Of a DNA stretch of 64,000 nt, positions 26,147 through 35,200 are shown piece by piece (the first letter of the stretch is position 1; each line of letters opens with the position of its first letter). The DNA comes from Bacillus alkalisoli (GTDB lineage Bacteria > Bacillota > Bacilli > Bacillales > Bacillaceae_I). The stretch is from the NCBI RefSeq assembly GCF_002797415.1, contig NZ_KZ454944.1, forward strand, positions 3,366,665 to 3,430,664, written 5' to 3'. Position numbers and translations under genes: made by a program. Under the pieces are notes generated by a model. It saw only the letters and a list, made by a program, of their open reading frames with translations. It searched no databases and was not told the DNA's origin.

Positions 26147-27490
26147 TTACACTTCAAAGAAGTTTTTTGCGATGGTATGTTTATACCAGTAGAAACTGTC
26201 TTTTTTCGTACGCTCTAACGTACGATAGTTAACGTGTACGATTCCAAATCGCATTGTAAAGCCCTCTGCCCATTCGAAGTTATCTAGTAAAGACCACGTT
26301 AAGTAACCTTTAATATTCACGCCAGCTTCCATACTACGATGTAGCGAAACTAAATGTTGTTTCAAGTAATTCGTACGTCTTTCATCCTTTACTTGACCGT
26401 TTTCTGCCTCGTCATTGTAACAAGAGCCATTTTCCGTAATGTAAATTGGAACGTCGCCGTACGTATTTGAAATGTGCGTTAACACTTTATAGAAACCTTC
26501 CGGGTAAATATTCCATCCGATGTCAGTTTTATCGTAGCCAACGTCCACTTTTTCGTGATCGAATAATCCTTCATTTTCCTTGTATCTTCCTACACCACCT
26601 GAGTAGTAGTTAATTCCTAGGAAGTCAATCGGCTGGTTAATTATTTCCATATCACCATCTTGGATATTCAACGTTGCGCCTTTCTTTTCGAACCAATCCA
26701 CCATATATTGTGGATATGACCCTTTAAATACTGGATCAAAGAACCAATCCATGAAGTAAGCATTTGCACGTTTGCAAGCCTCAATATCTTCTTGCTTATT
26801 GCTATATGGCTCATTCCACTCTACATTTGGAGCATAACCAATTTGTCCTGTTATACCTAATTCTCTGAAGCTCATTACCGCTTTCCCATGAGCAACATGT
26901 ATATGATGTGCCACGTTTATTGCTAATTGAAGGTCAGTATTACCTGGAGCATGTGCCCCTACGTAGTTAGATAGGAAGGAAATGCACCATGGCTCATTAA
27001 ACGTAATCCAGTATTTAATTTTTCCCTCAAACTCTTTAAACATCACTTCTGCATACTCTACGAAAGCATCGATTGTCTCACGGTTGTCCCAGCCACCTTT
27101 ATCTTGTAAAGCTTGTGGAAGGTCCCAGTGATAAAGCGTACACATCGGCTCAATTCCTTTTTCAAGTAAACCGTCTACTAGTTTGTGGTAGTAGGCAAGA
27201 CCTTCTTTGTTTACTTCACCTGTTCCTGTTGGGAAAATTCTTGGCCACGCTACAGAAAAGCGGTAAAAGTCTACTCCTAAGTCGTCCATTATTTCAATGT
27301 CTTCAATGAATCTATTGTAACTATCACAAGCTACATCTCCATTATCGCCATTTACTACTTTTCCTGGCGTTTTAGAAAAAGTGTCCCAAATGGAAGTTCC
27401 TCTGCCACCTTCTTTAACGGCACCTTCTATTTGGTAGGATGCTGTAGCAACACCCCATTTCATATCTTTAGGAAATTGTATAATCGCCAT
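26147..27490 (-). CDS. GH1 family beta-glucosidase
   Basis: 447 aa from the ATG at 27490 (AAAGGGG 9 nt upstream); the longer frame's ATG is part of that RBS. The GH1 start motif KWGVATASYQIEGA is present, TFNEP carries the acid/base E166, and ITENG carries the nucleophile E353. No signal peptide: cytosolic. It would hydrolyse imported beta-linked oligosaccharides to glucose, or a phosphorylated disaccharide if a PTS supplied it, which is not seen here. It has its own promoter region with three LacI-type operators. Confidence 0.93.
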   Translation of the reverse strand: MAIIQFPKDMKWGVATASYQIEGAVKEGGRGTSIWDTFSKTPGKVVNGDNGDVACDSYNRFIEDIEIMDDLGVDFYRFSVAWPRIFPTGTGEVNKEGLAYYHKLVDGLLEKGIEPMCTLYHWDLPQALQDKGGWDNRETIDAFVEYAEVMFKEFEGKIKYWITFNEPWCISFLSNYVGAHAPGNTDLQLAINVAHHIHVAHGKAVMSFRELGITGQIGYAPNVEWNEPYSNKQEDIEACKRANAYFMDWFFDPVFKGSYPQYMVDWFEKKGATLNIQDGDMEIINQPIDFLGINYYSGGVGRYKENEGLFDHEKVDVGYDKTDIGWNIYPEGFYKVLTHISNTYGDVPIYITENGSCYNDEAENGQVKDERRTNYLKQHLVSLHRSMEAGVNIKGYLTWSLLDNFEWAEGFTMRFGIVHVNYRTLERTKKDSFYWYKHTIAKNFFEV

Positions 27491-27536
27491 TGTTGTAACC
27501 CCTTTCATTACCTGTTAAAAAAATATTCATTATTTA

Positions 27537-27550
27537 CGAAACCACTTTCG
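27537..27550. promoter_or_regulatory. LacI-type operator proximal to GH1
   Basis: CGAAACCACTTTCG, the CGAAA-N4-TTTCG pattern. A TATACA -10 candidate on the minus strand ends about 6 bp upstream, so a repressor here would block initiation. Confidence 0.65.
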
Positions 27551-27636
27551 AAAAAGTGTATACTTTAAAACTATTAATTTATTATTAACACGTCTTTACG
27601 GTTATATTAGTTAGTATTAGTAAGTCTAACCACTTC

Positions 27637-27663
27637 AGAAACCAGTTTCGGAAACCGCTTTCG
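27637..27663. promoter_or_regulatory. Two abutting LacI-type operators distal to GH1
   Basis: AGAAACCAGTTTCG (27637-27650) runs into GGAAACCGCTTTCG (27650-27663). They lie 100 bp upstream of the proximal site, a spacing that would allow DNA looping by a tetrameric regulator. Confidence 0.6.
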
Positions 27664-27838
27664 TAAATTATTATAAACGCATACACAAACTTAGGCAACA
27701 TATTTGTTAAATCTTTTTTTCTAAATTGTTAATAAAGTGTGACGAACATATGTAAAAGATCGGGCTGGTAGTATATAGAATGGGAGAATTAGTTATCTGG
27801 AAATTAGTAGAATATCACATGCATGGGATTTTCTTTAT

Positions 27839-28312
27839 CTACACATCCTCCATGGTCATTTTGGGCTTTTGCTTTACTCAAAATGAACGTGAACACATCC
27901 CCCATGGTCATTTTTCGTTTTTTCTTTTCCCAAAATGAACGTGAACACTACCTCCATGGTCATTTTTGACTTTTTCATTATTCAAATTGAACGCGAGCAC
28001 ATCCTCCATGGTCATTTTTCATTTTTTCTTTACTAAAAATGAACGTGAACATTTCCCCCATGGTCATTTTTCGTTTTTTCTTTTCCCAAAATGAACGTGA
28101 ACACATCCTCCATGTTCATTTTGGGCTTTTGCTTTACTCAAAATGAACGTGAGCACATCCTCCATGGTCATTTTTCGTTTTTTCTTTTCCCAAAATGAAC
28201 GTGAACACTACCTCCATGGTCATTTTGGGCTTTTGCTTTACTCAAAATGAACGTGAACACTACCTCCATGTTCATTTTTGACTTTTTCTTTATTCAAATT
28301 GAGTGCGAGCAC
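27839..28312. repeat. Array 3: nine units of exactly 52 bp
   Basis: The anchor G of GAACGTGAAC (or GAACGCGAGC) falls at 27885, 27937, 27989, 28041, 28093, 28145, 28197, 28249 and 28301. Each unit holds CCATGGTCATTTT or CCATGTTCATTTT, then a variable T-rich middle, then AAAATGAAC, giving an inverted pair GTTCATTTT/AAAATGAAC. Three middle variants are mixed. It fills the space between a NERD gene and the GH1 promoter. Confidence 0.92.
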
Positions 28313-28367
28313 TACAATTCAGTTTATTTTTTCAGCTATAATGAACTTAATATTAATCATAAGAGTT

Positions 28368-29273
28368 TTACTCATAATATGTTCCATGGTTATTTCCCTT
28401 TTTAATAAGATTCTTTTGCAATGCTCTCTTTATTCTTTGTTTAGAGTCAACAATTTTACACCACTCGTAAATAGTATTGGTTGTTATTTTTTTCTCAGGG
28501 AATAGTAATTTGTATTCATTTACACTTCTGACTACCGCATTTGAAAACTTCTCATTTCGTCCGCAGCTATTACAAGTACAAGTAGAACCCTCTATCCGTA
28601 TAGAAAACGATCGACACCCCACACACGTAATCCCTTTCCGCAACTGTTCATAATCATATGCTGGTATAGATTTAAACGGTGAGTCCTGTATGTGCATGGC
28701 CACAAGCTTTTCAGCTAGCTTTTTGTTATTCGGTTTTATCGTGGAACGGGTGTTATTTAGCTGTTGCATAAACTGGTTTAATTGGGTCGGAAAAATACAT
28801 GGCATGTTCAGTGGTGTTTGATATAAAGTAAACTCGGGGTTGATGAAAACGATGAACGAACGAATTTTTACATTAAACCCTAATGACTGTAATAATTGTC
28901 GCAAATTTAATTCACATTTATTTAACTGGTCTAGTGGATTGTTTACTCCTTTCCTATTTAATGTATAAAACTTACTCGATTCATAATAAAAGTCCCCTTC
29001 GAAGTTTTTCACTTCAAATAAATAGATCAATTCTTGAAACAATATCAAGGAATCGATTTGAAAGTGCGTGCTTTTATTTTTCAACAGTAAGTCATTTAAA
29101 ATAATGCATTCTGATTGTAATTTTTCTGTTAGAGCATCAAACTCTATTTCACCTAAATATCCCTTCTTCAGATTTAAAAAATGTCTCATGTCATCTTCTA
29201 GAAGTTCCATTCTATCGTTTAACAATTCTAAAGTAAGTAACTCGCTAGATTTTTCACGATTTTTATAAGCCAT
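28368..29273 (-). CDS. NERD-domain (nuclease-related) protein, paralogue 1
   Basis: 301 aa from the ATG at 29273, with GAAAGG 9 nt upstream. The NERD domain (about 33-150) retains a PD-(D/E)xK-like set: E42 in KKGYLGE, D74 in FQIDS, and E87-V-K89 in FEVKNFEGDF, so it could be catalytically active. A zinc-ribbon follows (C217-x2-C220 and C234-x2-C237) and then a basic helical C-terminus. NERD proteins are linked to DNA processing but their role in Bacillus is unknown. A close paralogue lies at 36299-37204 with the same layout. Repeat array 3 begins about 55 bp after its stop. Confidence 0.85.
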   Translation of the reverse strand: MAYKNREKSSELLTLELLNDRMELLEDDMRHFLNLKKGYLGEIEFDALTEKLQSECIILNDLLLKNKSTHFQIDSLILFQELIYLFEVKNFEGDFYYESSKFYTLNRKGVNNPLDQLNKCELNLRQLLQSLGFNVKIRSFIVFINPEFTLYQTPLNMPCIFPTQLNQFMQQLNNTRSTIKPNNKKLAEKLVAMHIQDSPFKSIPAYDYEQLRKGITCVGCRSFSIRIEGSTCTCNSCGRNEKFSNAVVRSVNEYKLLFPEKKITTNTIYEWCKIVDSKQRIKRALQKNLIKKGNNHGTYYE

Positions 29274-29740
29274 TCGAACCAACCTTTCAATGATAAATTT
29301 ACTAAGATCATTGCTCCAAGCTAATGAATGATAAATAATCCTGGATTAAATCACCCTTTCTTTTATTCATTCGCCTTATTAATAAAAATGGATAGACCTC
29401 TGAATGGGAAGTAAGTTTCTTTTGAAAAACACGAATGAGTTTTGTGGTTGATAGTACTGTGGATATACGGAATTAGGCTTGTCCAACCGAACGAATCTGG
29501 GGGTACATGAGATACTTATCTGAAAAATGAAAATATTTACGGTAAAATTTTAGGATTTTTCTTTTTTGTTGTCAAGTGATTTTGTAAATAAATTGAGGGT
29601 CAGACTGTGCACAGATTGGAATGCACTTAGGTGTCTTGTCTTATCCCCATCTACATTTCAAATGGAGTTCCTCTCCACTTTTATAGGGGAAAAGTACAGT
29701 TGTGTCGGTCGAATTAAGAGAAGAAAAAGGAGGGAGAAAC
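29274..29740. other. Intergenic region with no clear gene
   Basis: 467 bp, AT-rich. I see no ORF with an RBS and no recognised RNA. GGGTCAGAC with GCACTTAGGTGTC near 29595-29640 may be a decayed REP-like copy. The leader of the next (plus-strand) gene lies at its right end. Confidence 0.4.
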
Positions 29741-30154
29741 TTGGACTTGCAACAATCATTAGATTCTATTAATTATTTTGCAGTATTTATTGAAGCCTTA
29801 TCAGCCTTTGTTGTCGGTGGTATCTGGTATTCTGCCCTTTTCCACAAAGTGTGGATGAAAGAAAACAACTTTAATAAGGAAACGCTAAAAAAGGGGAATA
29901 TGGGAATCATATTCGGTGGTGCATTTATCCTTGCTCTCATAATTTCTTTTGTATTAGTCCTATTTTTAGGTCCAGAAAGAAGTGCAGCGATAGGAGCTAC
30001 CGCTGGCTTCATGGCAGGATTTTTCTAGGTCGCAACAACTATTGGAATTACATACTTGTTTGAAAGAAAATCTTTAAAGCTGTTCTTCATTAATGCTGGC
30101 TATCATATAGTAACTTTTACGATAATGTGCTTTATTTTAGGAGTGTGGAAATAA
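29741..30154 (+). pseudogene. DUF1761 membrane protein gene with an in-frame amber stop
   Basis: A TTG at 29741 (GGAGGG 6 nt upstream) opens a frame matching DUF1761: INYFAVFIEALSAFVVGGIW, then WYSALFHKVWMKE, with several membrane helices. After 95 codons a TAG (30026-30028) interrupts GFMAGFF, but the same frame continues without gap as VATTIGITYLFERKSLKLFF to a TAA at 30152. The full 137-codon product has normal family length. It is a nonsense mutant, unless the stop is read through or the base is a sequencing error. Confidence 0.8.
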
Positions 30155-30214
30155 AGTAATCAGTGATATCTTTCTTTAGAAAGTTTTATCAGCCTATCCC
30201 TTATATTGGAACAG

Positions 30215-30257
30215 AAAAAAAGTGCACTCCTCGAAAAAGAAGGAGTGCACTTTTTTA
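30215..30257. terminator. Bidirectional terminator
   Basis: AAAAAGTGCACTCCT and AGGAGTGCACTTTTT form a 15-bp perfect stem with a 9-nt loop. It serves the convergent DUF1761 remnant and the Cys-rich protein gene. Confidence 0.9.
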
Positions 30258-30518
30258 GTAGTCACTATAACGTTTCTTTTTTCCACATTTATGACAACGA
30301 TGACATTCACAACAGTCTTTTTTCTTCTCTACTGGCTTGCACTTTTTACAATGACAAACCTTTACCCATTCACAACAACAAACTATTTTATCACCGTAGC
30401 ATTTGTGTTCTTCTTTATAATCATCACAACAAAAACTTTCCACATAACCAAGCGGTCTTTTACAATGGCAATCATTGTAATGTTTTTTATGATCATGATC
30501 ATGACATTTTCCACACAT
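30255..30518 (-). CDS. Cys/His-rich small protein, probable spore surface protein
   Basis: 87 aa with about 17 cysteines and 9 histidines, rich in Lys, for example FCCDDYKEEHKC and CHCKKCKP. No signal peptide or membrane segment. AGGAGG lies before the ATG. The composition resembles disulfide-crosslinked coat or exosporium proteins, and the neighbouring genes also look like spore-surface genes; a metal-binding role is the alternative. Not assigned to a named family. Confidence 0.6.
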   Translation of the reverse strand: MCGKCHDHDHKKHYNDCHCKRPLGYVESFCCDDYKEEHKCYGDKIVCCCEWVKVCHCKKCKPVEKKKDCCECHRCHKCGKKKRYSDY

Positions 30519-30830
30519 AGGAATCCCTCCTTTTCAGTATGAAGATATAACATTATATTAAAATGTTTTTTTTTGGTATAGGTGAATGGTTAGACAATTG
30601 TAAAATATGTTATTCCCTACTGAATTAGTAGATTACTAACTAAAAAAAGAATAAAACAAGTACTTTCTATGAATAATATTTCTACATGTAATAGAAAAAG
30701 TGCGAATGTCATCCACTAAGCGACTATGCAAAATATTAATTTGAGCATATAAAATAGTAAGTCAAAAGAATGAATAAAAGAATTACTAGTTTCTTTTGAT
30801 TTGCAACCATACTTTAAAGGAGTGAAACAT
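30519..30830. other. Divergent promoter region of two spore-surface genes
   Basis: 312 bp between the Cys-rich gene (minus) and the CsxC-like gene (plus). GAGCATATAAAATAG near 30747 could be a late-sporulation -10 region for the plus-strand gene. Nothing else recognised. Confidence 0.35.
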
Positions 30831-31613
30831 GTGAGAAGAAATACAAGTTGTAATCAGCAAAAAGGATGTCCTCCAGCGCAGCCATGTGATACTGCAAAAA
30901 CAAAGCGTGTAGATAGTAGTGTAGATAGTAGTGCACCACAAGTTGTTGAGGTACAGGATGTTCCAGTAATCGATGTTCCAGTTGTACTTGCAGAAGTGGA
31001 ATTGTTTGCAAATGTGGAAGCAGACATTCATCTTCCAACAGCAGCGAGAGAGATAAAAGTAATTAGAAAGAATATTTCATTGAAGCAATGTGAGTCACAC
31101 ATTGATAGATTTAGAAATAATATCGCTAAAGTTTATGTGACTGGTGTAGTTCATAAAAACATTCAATATGTAGAGTCCTGCAGTGGATATGTAAAGGATT
31201 ATAGTGTAGATGTTCCTTTTAGTTTTAATCAAGAAGTAGAAATCTTCAATCCTGCTCAACAGTTCTTCAGTAATAAAAGTTCTCTAACGGAAGAATATCG
31301 ATATCTCGATAAGTCTAAACACGGTGCTACTCGTTGTAAGTCAGGTTCATTTACATTCGAGTATTACAATGAACCAATTGAGTGCAAACTTTTATATTCG
31401 GACATCTTTGAGTTAGATTTGTATAAAGATTTCGATCGCTTTGGCCGATTTAACAAGGTTACAGAAAAAATGGAAATCTTCTTAGCGCTTAAATTACTTC
31501 AAACGCAACAATTGGATCCACGAAAATACGTGCCATGTACACCTAAAACAATTGGACAAAACCAAACATCACCACTGATGAATAAAATTAAAAATAGAAT
31601 GAACAGAGCATAG
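30831..31613 (+). CDS. CsxC-like spore surface protein, paralogue 1
   Basis: 260 aa from a GTG at 30831 with AAAGGAG 8 nt upstream; an in-frame ATG at 30801 has no RBS. It shares with three neighbours the layout VPVVLAEVELFANVEADIHL, then PTAAREIKVIRKN, then a KVYVTGVVHKNIQY motif and a late KMEIFLALKLLQTQQL segment. I know this as the CsxC-type family of clostridial and Bacillus spore surface proteins; the name is from memory. The N-terminus is short, with Cys. Probably expressed late in the mother cell. Confidence 0.65.
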   Translation: MRRNTSCNQQKGCPPAQPCDTAKTKRVDSSVDSSAPQVVEVQDVPVIDVPVVLAEVELFANVEADIHLPTAAREIKVIRKNISLKQCESHIDRFRNNIAKVYVTGVVHKNIQYVESCSGYVKDYSVDVPFSFNQEVEIFNPAQQFFSNKSSLTEEYRYLDKSKHGATRCKSGSFTFEYYNEPIECKLLYSDIFELDLYKDFDRFGRFNKVTEKMEIFLALKLLQTQQLDPRKYVPCTPKTIGQNQTSPLMNKIKNRMNRA

Positions 31614-31622
31614 AGTAGAAAA

Positions 31623-31652
31623 AATGGGGTGTCTTTTATTAGACATCCCATT
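31623..31652. terminator. Bidirectional terminator in the spore-surface cluster
   Basis: AATGGGGTGTCT (31623-31634) and AGACATCCCATT (31641-31652) pair, with one G-U. The stem overlaps the last codons of the minus-strand neighbour. Confidence 0.6.
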
Positions 31653-33195
31653 CCTTCCCTAATAAGTCGAGGTCTATCTTTTGTAGTTGAAATAGTTGTA
31701 GTGACAGCTTTACAACCCCTTGTATACAACCAGTTGCATCAGTGTGCCAAACAAAATTTGTTTCTTTGAGGTTCTGTTCAATTGGTTCAGCAAATTTTTC
31801 TACTAACTTATGATGAACAGAATCATCTTTTTCTTCTTTATAAAACAAGTATTCTGTTTTTTCACGATAAGGTAATTCGATTTTATTTACCCACTTTACT
31901 TTTTGACTCTTTTCCCACGGAAATTTAATTTTTTTAGAAAGAATGGAACTGGAATTTTTAGGTACATAATCAACAACTGCACTAAAAGCTCCTGATACAA
32001 CTACCGTCTTAGAAGATGATAAAACGTGAACTATAACGGCATGCACTTTCCAATCCATCTCCAATACTTCAGCAAACGGTGGCAACATGTTTGAAAAATC
32101 AATTATATCTATTACTGCGTTCACTTCTGCTAGAAAAATAGGCAGTTTGAATATTGGCACCATTTTCTTATTGGTATGACTTGCTTCTATCCTAGTTTCT
32201 GTACATAGATTTCTAACACTATTGTTTTTATCCTTGCTCATAACAGAGTCGTTTTGAAAGCTTCCTAATGGCTTTCTAAAGAAGAAGTTGTAGTCATTTT
32301 CGCACGTAGATTTTCTTACTCGACGATGCTTTTCTACGGTATTTTTTTTCTCATTTGCAGAGTAGAATTCCTGTTCCTTTTTATAAATATCCGATAACTC
32401 TTCATGGACGTGTTCTTCTTCCTTTATCGGAGAATTCATCACATGTATATTATTAATAGTAGTTGATAAATGACGTATAGCTTCATCTATTTCTTTTGAG
32501 GATTCTTCCGTTGTTTTTTCTTTTACACTTTTTTCGTTTAATGGTCGATTTAATATTTCTTCATTTTCAGCAAAATACGTATCTTCTATTCCTAGTTCTT
32601 CGATAGTGTCCAGTTCATCGCTTATCATGGGCACTTCTCGGAACAGATGATCCAATTGTTGCTTAAGTTCTTCTGCATCATGAAAAAAATCTTGCTCTTC
32701 TTCAAGTTTTTCGCGAATCTCTTCGTCTATTGATTCATTATGATGTTCTGCCATTTCGTTTTTTTCCACTTCGGCATTTTGGTCTATATGTTGTGAAGTT
32801 TGATGGATTGTTAATAAAATATTTTCAATTAATTTCTCTACTTCCGTTAATGAAATTTCTTTCGTTTCTTCTTTATTATCCAATTCTTCTATTTTACTCT
32901 TTAGCGTTTCATTAGAAGTATTTAATTCTATCCTTTCATGTTTAATTATATTAATTTCGCTATCTTCATTTAAAATTACATTAGATACGACTTGTGGAAG
33001 TGGTAGTATTAGTGGCTTCGGTAATGTTACACTATCGGACTTAACATTCCTATTAAGCGAATTTTCTCTTGAGCGCTTAGAAGATTTTGCTTTTGTTTTT
33101 TTCTTTTTCTTCTCCTCACCCTTTGGCATATCCAGTGTTTCTACATTTTGAATATTCCTGAGGTTATCTTCTGACTCATAACAATCGTAGGTCAT
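31639..33195 (-). CDS. Large CsxC/BC_2427-like spore surface protein with a charged coiled-coil region
   Basis: 518 aa. Residues 1-50 are Lys-rich and basic (EEKKKKKTKAKSSKRS), 70-280 are Glu/Lys-rich and probably coiled coil, and about 345-518 carry the family domain (IFKLPIFLAEVNAVIDIIDF, then VVSGAFSAVVDYVP and a final GVVKLSLQLFQLQKIDL). The start has only CAGG next to the ATG, a weak RBS, and no better start is seen. It probably acts as a structural protein of the spore surface; this is inferred from the domain and from its paralogues on both sides. Confidence 0.6.
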   Translation of the reverse strand: MTYDCYESEDNLRNIQNVETLDMPKGEEKKKKKTKAKSSKRSRENSLNRNVKSDSVTLPKPLILPLPQVVSNVILNEDSEINIIKHERIELNTSNETLKSKIEELDNKEETKEISLTEVEKLIENILLTIHQTSQHIDQNAEVEKNEMAEHHNESIDEEIREKLEEEQDFFHDAEELKQQLDHLFREVPMISDELDTIEELGIEDTYFAENEEILNRPLNEKSVKEKTTEESSKEIDEAIRHLSTTINNIHVMNSPIKEEEHVHEELSDIYKKEQEFYSANEKKNTVEKHRRVRKSTCENDYNFFFRKPLGSFQNDSVMSKDKNNSVRNLCTETRIEASHTNKKMVPIFKLPIFLAEVNAVIDIIDFSNMLPPFAEVLEMDWKVHAVIVHVLSSSKTVVVSGAFSAVVDYVPKNSSSILSKKIKFPWEKSQKVKWVNKIELPYREKTEYLFYKEEKDDSVHHKLVEKFAEPIEQNLKETNFVWHTDATGCIQGVVKLSLQLFQLQKIDLDLLGKEWDV

Positions 33196-33276
33196 CCTGT
33201 TTTGGAAATTTCCGCTTTAATAAGCAGCCTTTCCTCCCTCCCCTCTTATATCAACTTGGAACATAAGTCTTCTTAA

Positions 33277-34071
33277 TTATTCACAATCACACAAGCAGTC
33301 ACAATCATTTTGATCGTGCTCGTGTTTACACTTGGAAGAAGAGACGCAAATTTGCTGGTTTTGAAGTACTTTTAAAGTTAAATCTAATACCATTTTTTCT
33401 TCTAATTTCGTAAATATTCCCTCATCTAATGGAGCTTCATAAGGCAATGTAGTTCTATCGGTCGCTTCATCCCATTCGATGATGCAACTAGATACTAATT
33501 CACAATATGGTAGTTCATTATAATATTGAGAGCTTTCCTGATGATATTGAGACAAATCACTCGATTGATATTGGTCTTTTTCTGGATACCCCGTTGGTAG
33601 TTGTTTAGATATAAAGAAGTCGAATTCATTACGTGTATTTACTACCGGCATTATTGGCTTGCTCCAAAATTTTTTTATTTCCGTCACACACTCAAACGGA
33701 ATATCGATCGTATACGAATGTAAATCGGAGGCAACTGTTGTTTTTGTACTTTTTTCAATTTCATTACATGGGCTAGCGTATTGAATGTTTTTTCGAATAA
33801 ATCCTTTTATAAATAGTTTATTTGTTGGTAGTAATAAACGAGATTGTATAATTTTCACTCGTTTTTTAATATCCTTTATTTCAAGAACAGGCTCCGGGAA
33901 GTTCACTTTTGAACTAATATTAACTTGCACTTTCACTTCAGTAAGTACTACAGGAACCTTCGTCACGACTTTCCCTACACTTACCACTGGTTCACATTCC
34001 ACACTTTCCATTTGGTGGGCAGTGTTACATTCCCAATCATTGTTTTTGTTATCATCACTGCAATTCGTCAT
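33277..34071 (-). CDS. CsxC-like spore surface protein, paralogue 2
   Basis: 264 aa from the ATG at 34071, chosen because GGAGG lies 8 nt upstream; the upstream ATG is part of that RBS. It has the family motifs TKVPVVLTEVKVQVNISSKV, then FPEPVLEIKDIKKRVKI, KLFIKGFIRKNIQYA and VLDLTLKVLQNQQI. The C-terminus adds a Cys/His tail (CKHEHDQNDCDCLCDCE) that the next paralogue lacks; it could form disulfides or bind metal. CATACGAT lies 30 bp before the start, a sporulation-sigma -10 candidate. Confidence 0.68.
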   Translation of the reverse strand: MTNCSDDNKNNDWECNTAHQMESVECEPVVSVGKVVTKVPVVLTEVKVQVNISSKVNFPEPVLEIKDIKKRVKIIQSRLLLPTNKLFIKGFIRKNIQYASPCNEIEKSTKTTVASDLHSYTIDIPFECVTEIKKFWSKPIMPVVNTRNEFDFFISKQLPTGYPEKDQYQSSDLSQYHQESSQYYNELPYCELVSSCIIEWDEATDRTTLPYEAPLDEGIFTKLEEKMVLDLTLKVLQNQQICVSSSKCKHEHDQNDCDCLCDCE

Positions 34072-34100
34072 TTCATAATCCTCCATTCAGTCAAGATAAT

Positions 34101-34108
34101 TCATCGTA
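34101..34108 (-). promoter_or_regulatory. Sporulation-type -10 element (CATACGAT)
   Basis: The minus strand reads TGCATACGATGA, fitting the CATA-N3-T pattern of SigE/SigK promoters, with GTCATTTA about 13 bp upstream. The same octamer occurs at the same distance before the next paralogue (35201-35208). Confidence 0.55.
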
Positions 34109-34257
34109 TGCATTATAAATGACTAAGACTAGGCCTTAACCTAGGGACAGGAAAAAATTAGGCGAATTACTTTTTATGTAATTTGTCCTAAAACGAAACA
34201 CTTCCTTGAAAGAATAAATCGATGTTGACTTATCGACAGGAGGAGAGGGAAGTCTTA

Positions 34258-34371
34258 ATGGAGCAAGCTCCCGTAGCTAGACGTAACCTACTCAAAATAG
34301 AGAGTTATACACAAAGTACTAATTCTAGAGTTTACTCAATAACAAAAAAGCACATTACTAGCAAATGCTAA
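34258..34371 (+). CDS. Possible 37-aa small protein
   Basis: ATG at 34258 after GGAGGAGAGGG opens a 37-codon frame (MEQAPVARRNLLKIESYTQS). It runs into a hairpin at 34345-34385. No family recognised; it may be chance in a 240-bp gap. Confidence 0.25.
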   Translation: MEQAPVARRNLLKIESYTQSTNSRVYSITKKHITSKC

Positions 34372-34385
34372 TATTGCGCTTTTAA
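34345..34385 (-). terminator. Hairpin after CsxC-like paralogue 3
   Basis: AAAAAAGCACATTA pairs imperfectly with TATTGCGCTTTTA around a 12-nt palindromic loop. It lies 25 nt after the stop codon of the minus-strand gene. Confidence 0.5.
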
Positions 34386-34408
34386 ACTTAAGAAAGTCAA
34401 ACCATCTA

Positions 34409-35167
34409 TTACAAAGCAGTTACCCGAACTTGTTGATTTTGTAGAACTTTAATCGAAAACTGCAGGGACATTTTTTCTACCATATTATAGAAAAATCCTT
34501 CTTCAAATGGAGCGTTCCCTTGTAATGGTTCACGATCCGTTGACTCATCGTACTGTAAAATGTTACTGGAGATTAACTCACAATATGGTAATTGGTTGTA
34601 GAATTGCGTGCTTGATTGATGGAATTGCGATAAATCACTAGACAATAAATGATCTTTTTCCGGATATCCATTACCTAAACTTTGTGCTCGAAAGAAGTCA
34701 AATTCCGAACGTGTATTTAATACCGGCAATTGTGCTGGAGATAAGTTTAATGTAACCTGTGTCATACATTCAAACGGAACATCTATTGTTAGTGATCTAA
34801 TATCAGAAGATACACAAGAACCTGAAGCATCTCCGCTAGGAGTAGCGTATTGGATGTTTTTTCTAACGTAACCTTTTAAGAAAAGTGGATACGGGCCAGC
34901 CGCAAACTGAGGTGGTGCTGAAGGTAACAATAGACGGCAATGAACTACTTTCACTCGTTTTTTTACGTCTTTAATTTCTAAAACTGGCTCCGGAAACGTA
35001 ACATTAGCAACTAGATTACTACTTACCGCTATTTCCGCGAGTGTTACTGGTACTCTCAAAATTCTTGTTCCAGCAGGTGTTATTGCAGGTGCAACGTTAG
35101 TATTCGGACACTGATTTACATTTGCAGATTGGTTTAGGTTAATACAATCTTGACTATCATATTTCAT
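34409..35167 (-). CDS. CsxC-like spore surface protein, paralogue 3
   Basis: 252 aa from the ATG at 35167 (AAAGGAGG RBS); the longer frame's start has none. Closest to paralogue 2 (33277-34071): LRVPVTLAEIAVSSNLVANV, FPEPVLEIKDVKKRVKVVHC, LFLKGYVRKNIQYA, LPYCELISS and SIKVLQNQQVRV align block by block, so the two are tandem duplicates. No signal peptide, as usual for mother-cell-made coat proteins. The CATACGAT element 34 bp upstream matches paralogue 2. Confidence 0.7.
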   Translation of the reverse strand: MKYDSQDCINLNQSANVNQCPNTNVAPAITPAGTRILRVPVTLAEIAVSSNLVANVTFPEPVLEIKDVKKRVKVVHCRLLLPSAPPQFAAGPYPLFLKGYVRKNIQYATPSGDASGSCVSSDIRSLTIDVPFECMTQVTLNLSPAQLPVLNTRSEFDFFRAQSLGNGYPEKDHLLSSDLSQFHQSSTQFYNQLPYCELISSNILQYDESTDREPLQGNAPFEEGFFYNMVEKMSLQFSIKVLQNQQVRVTAL

Positions 35168-35200
35168 ATTTTTTCCTCCTTTAAAATTCAGATACAATTT

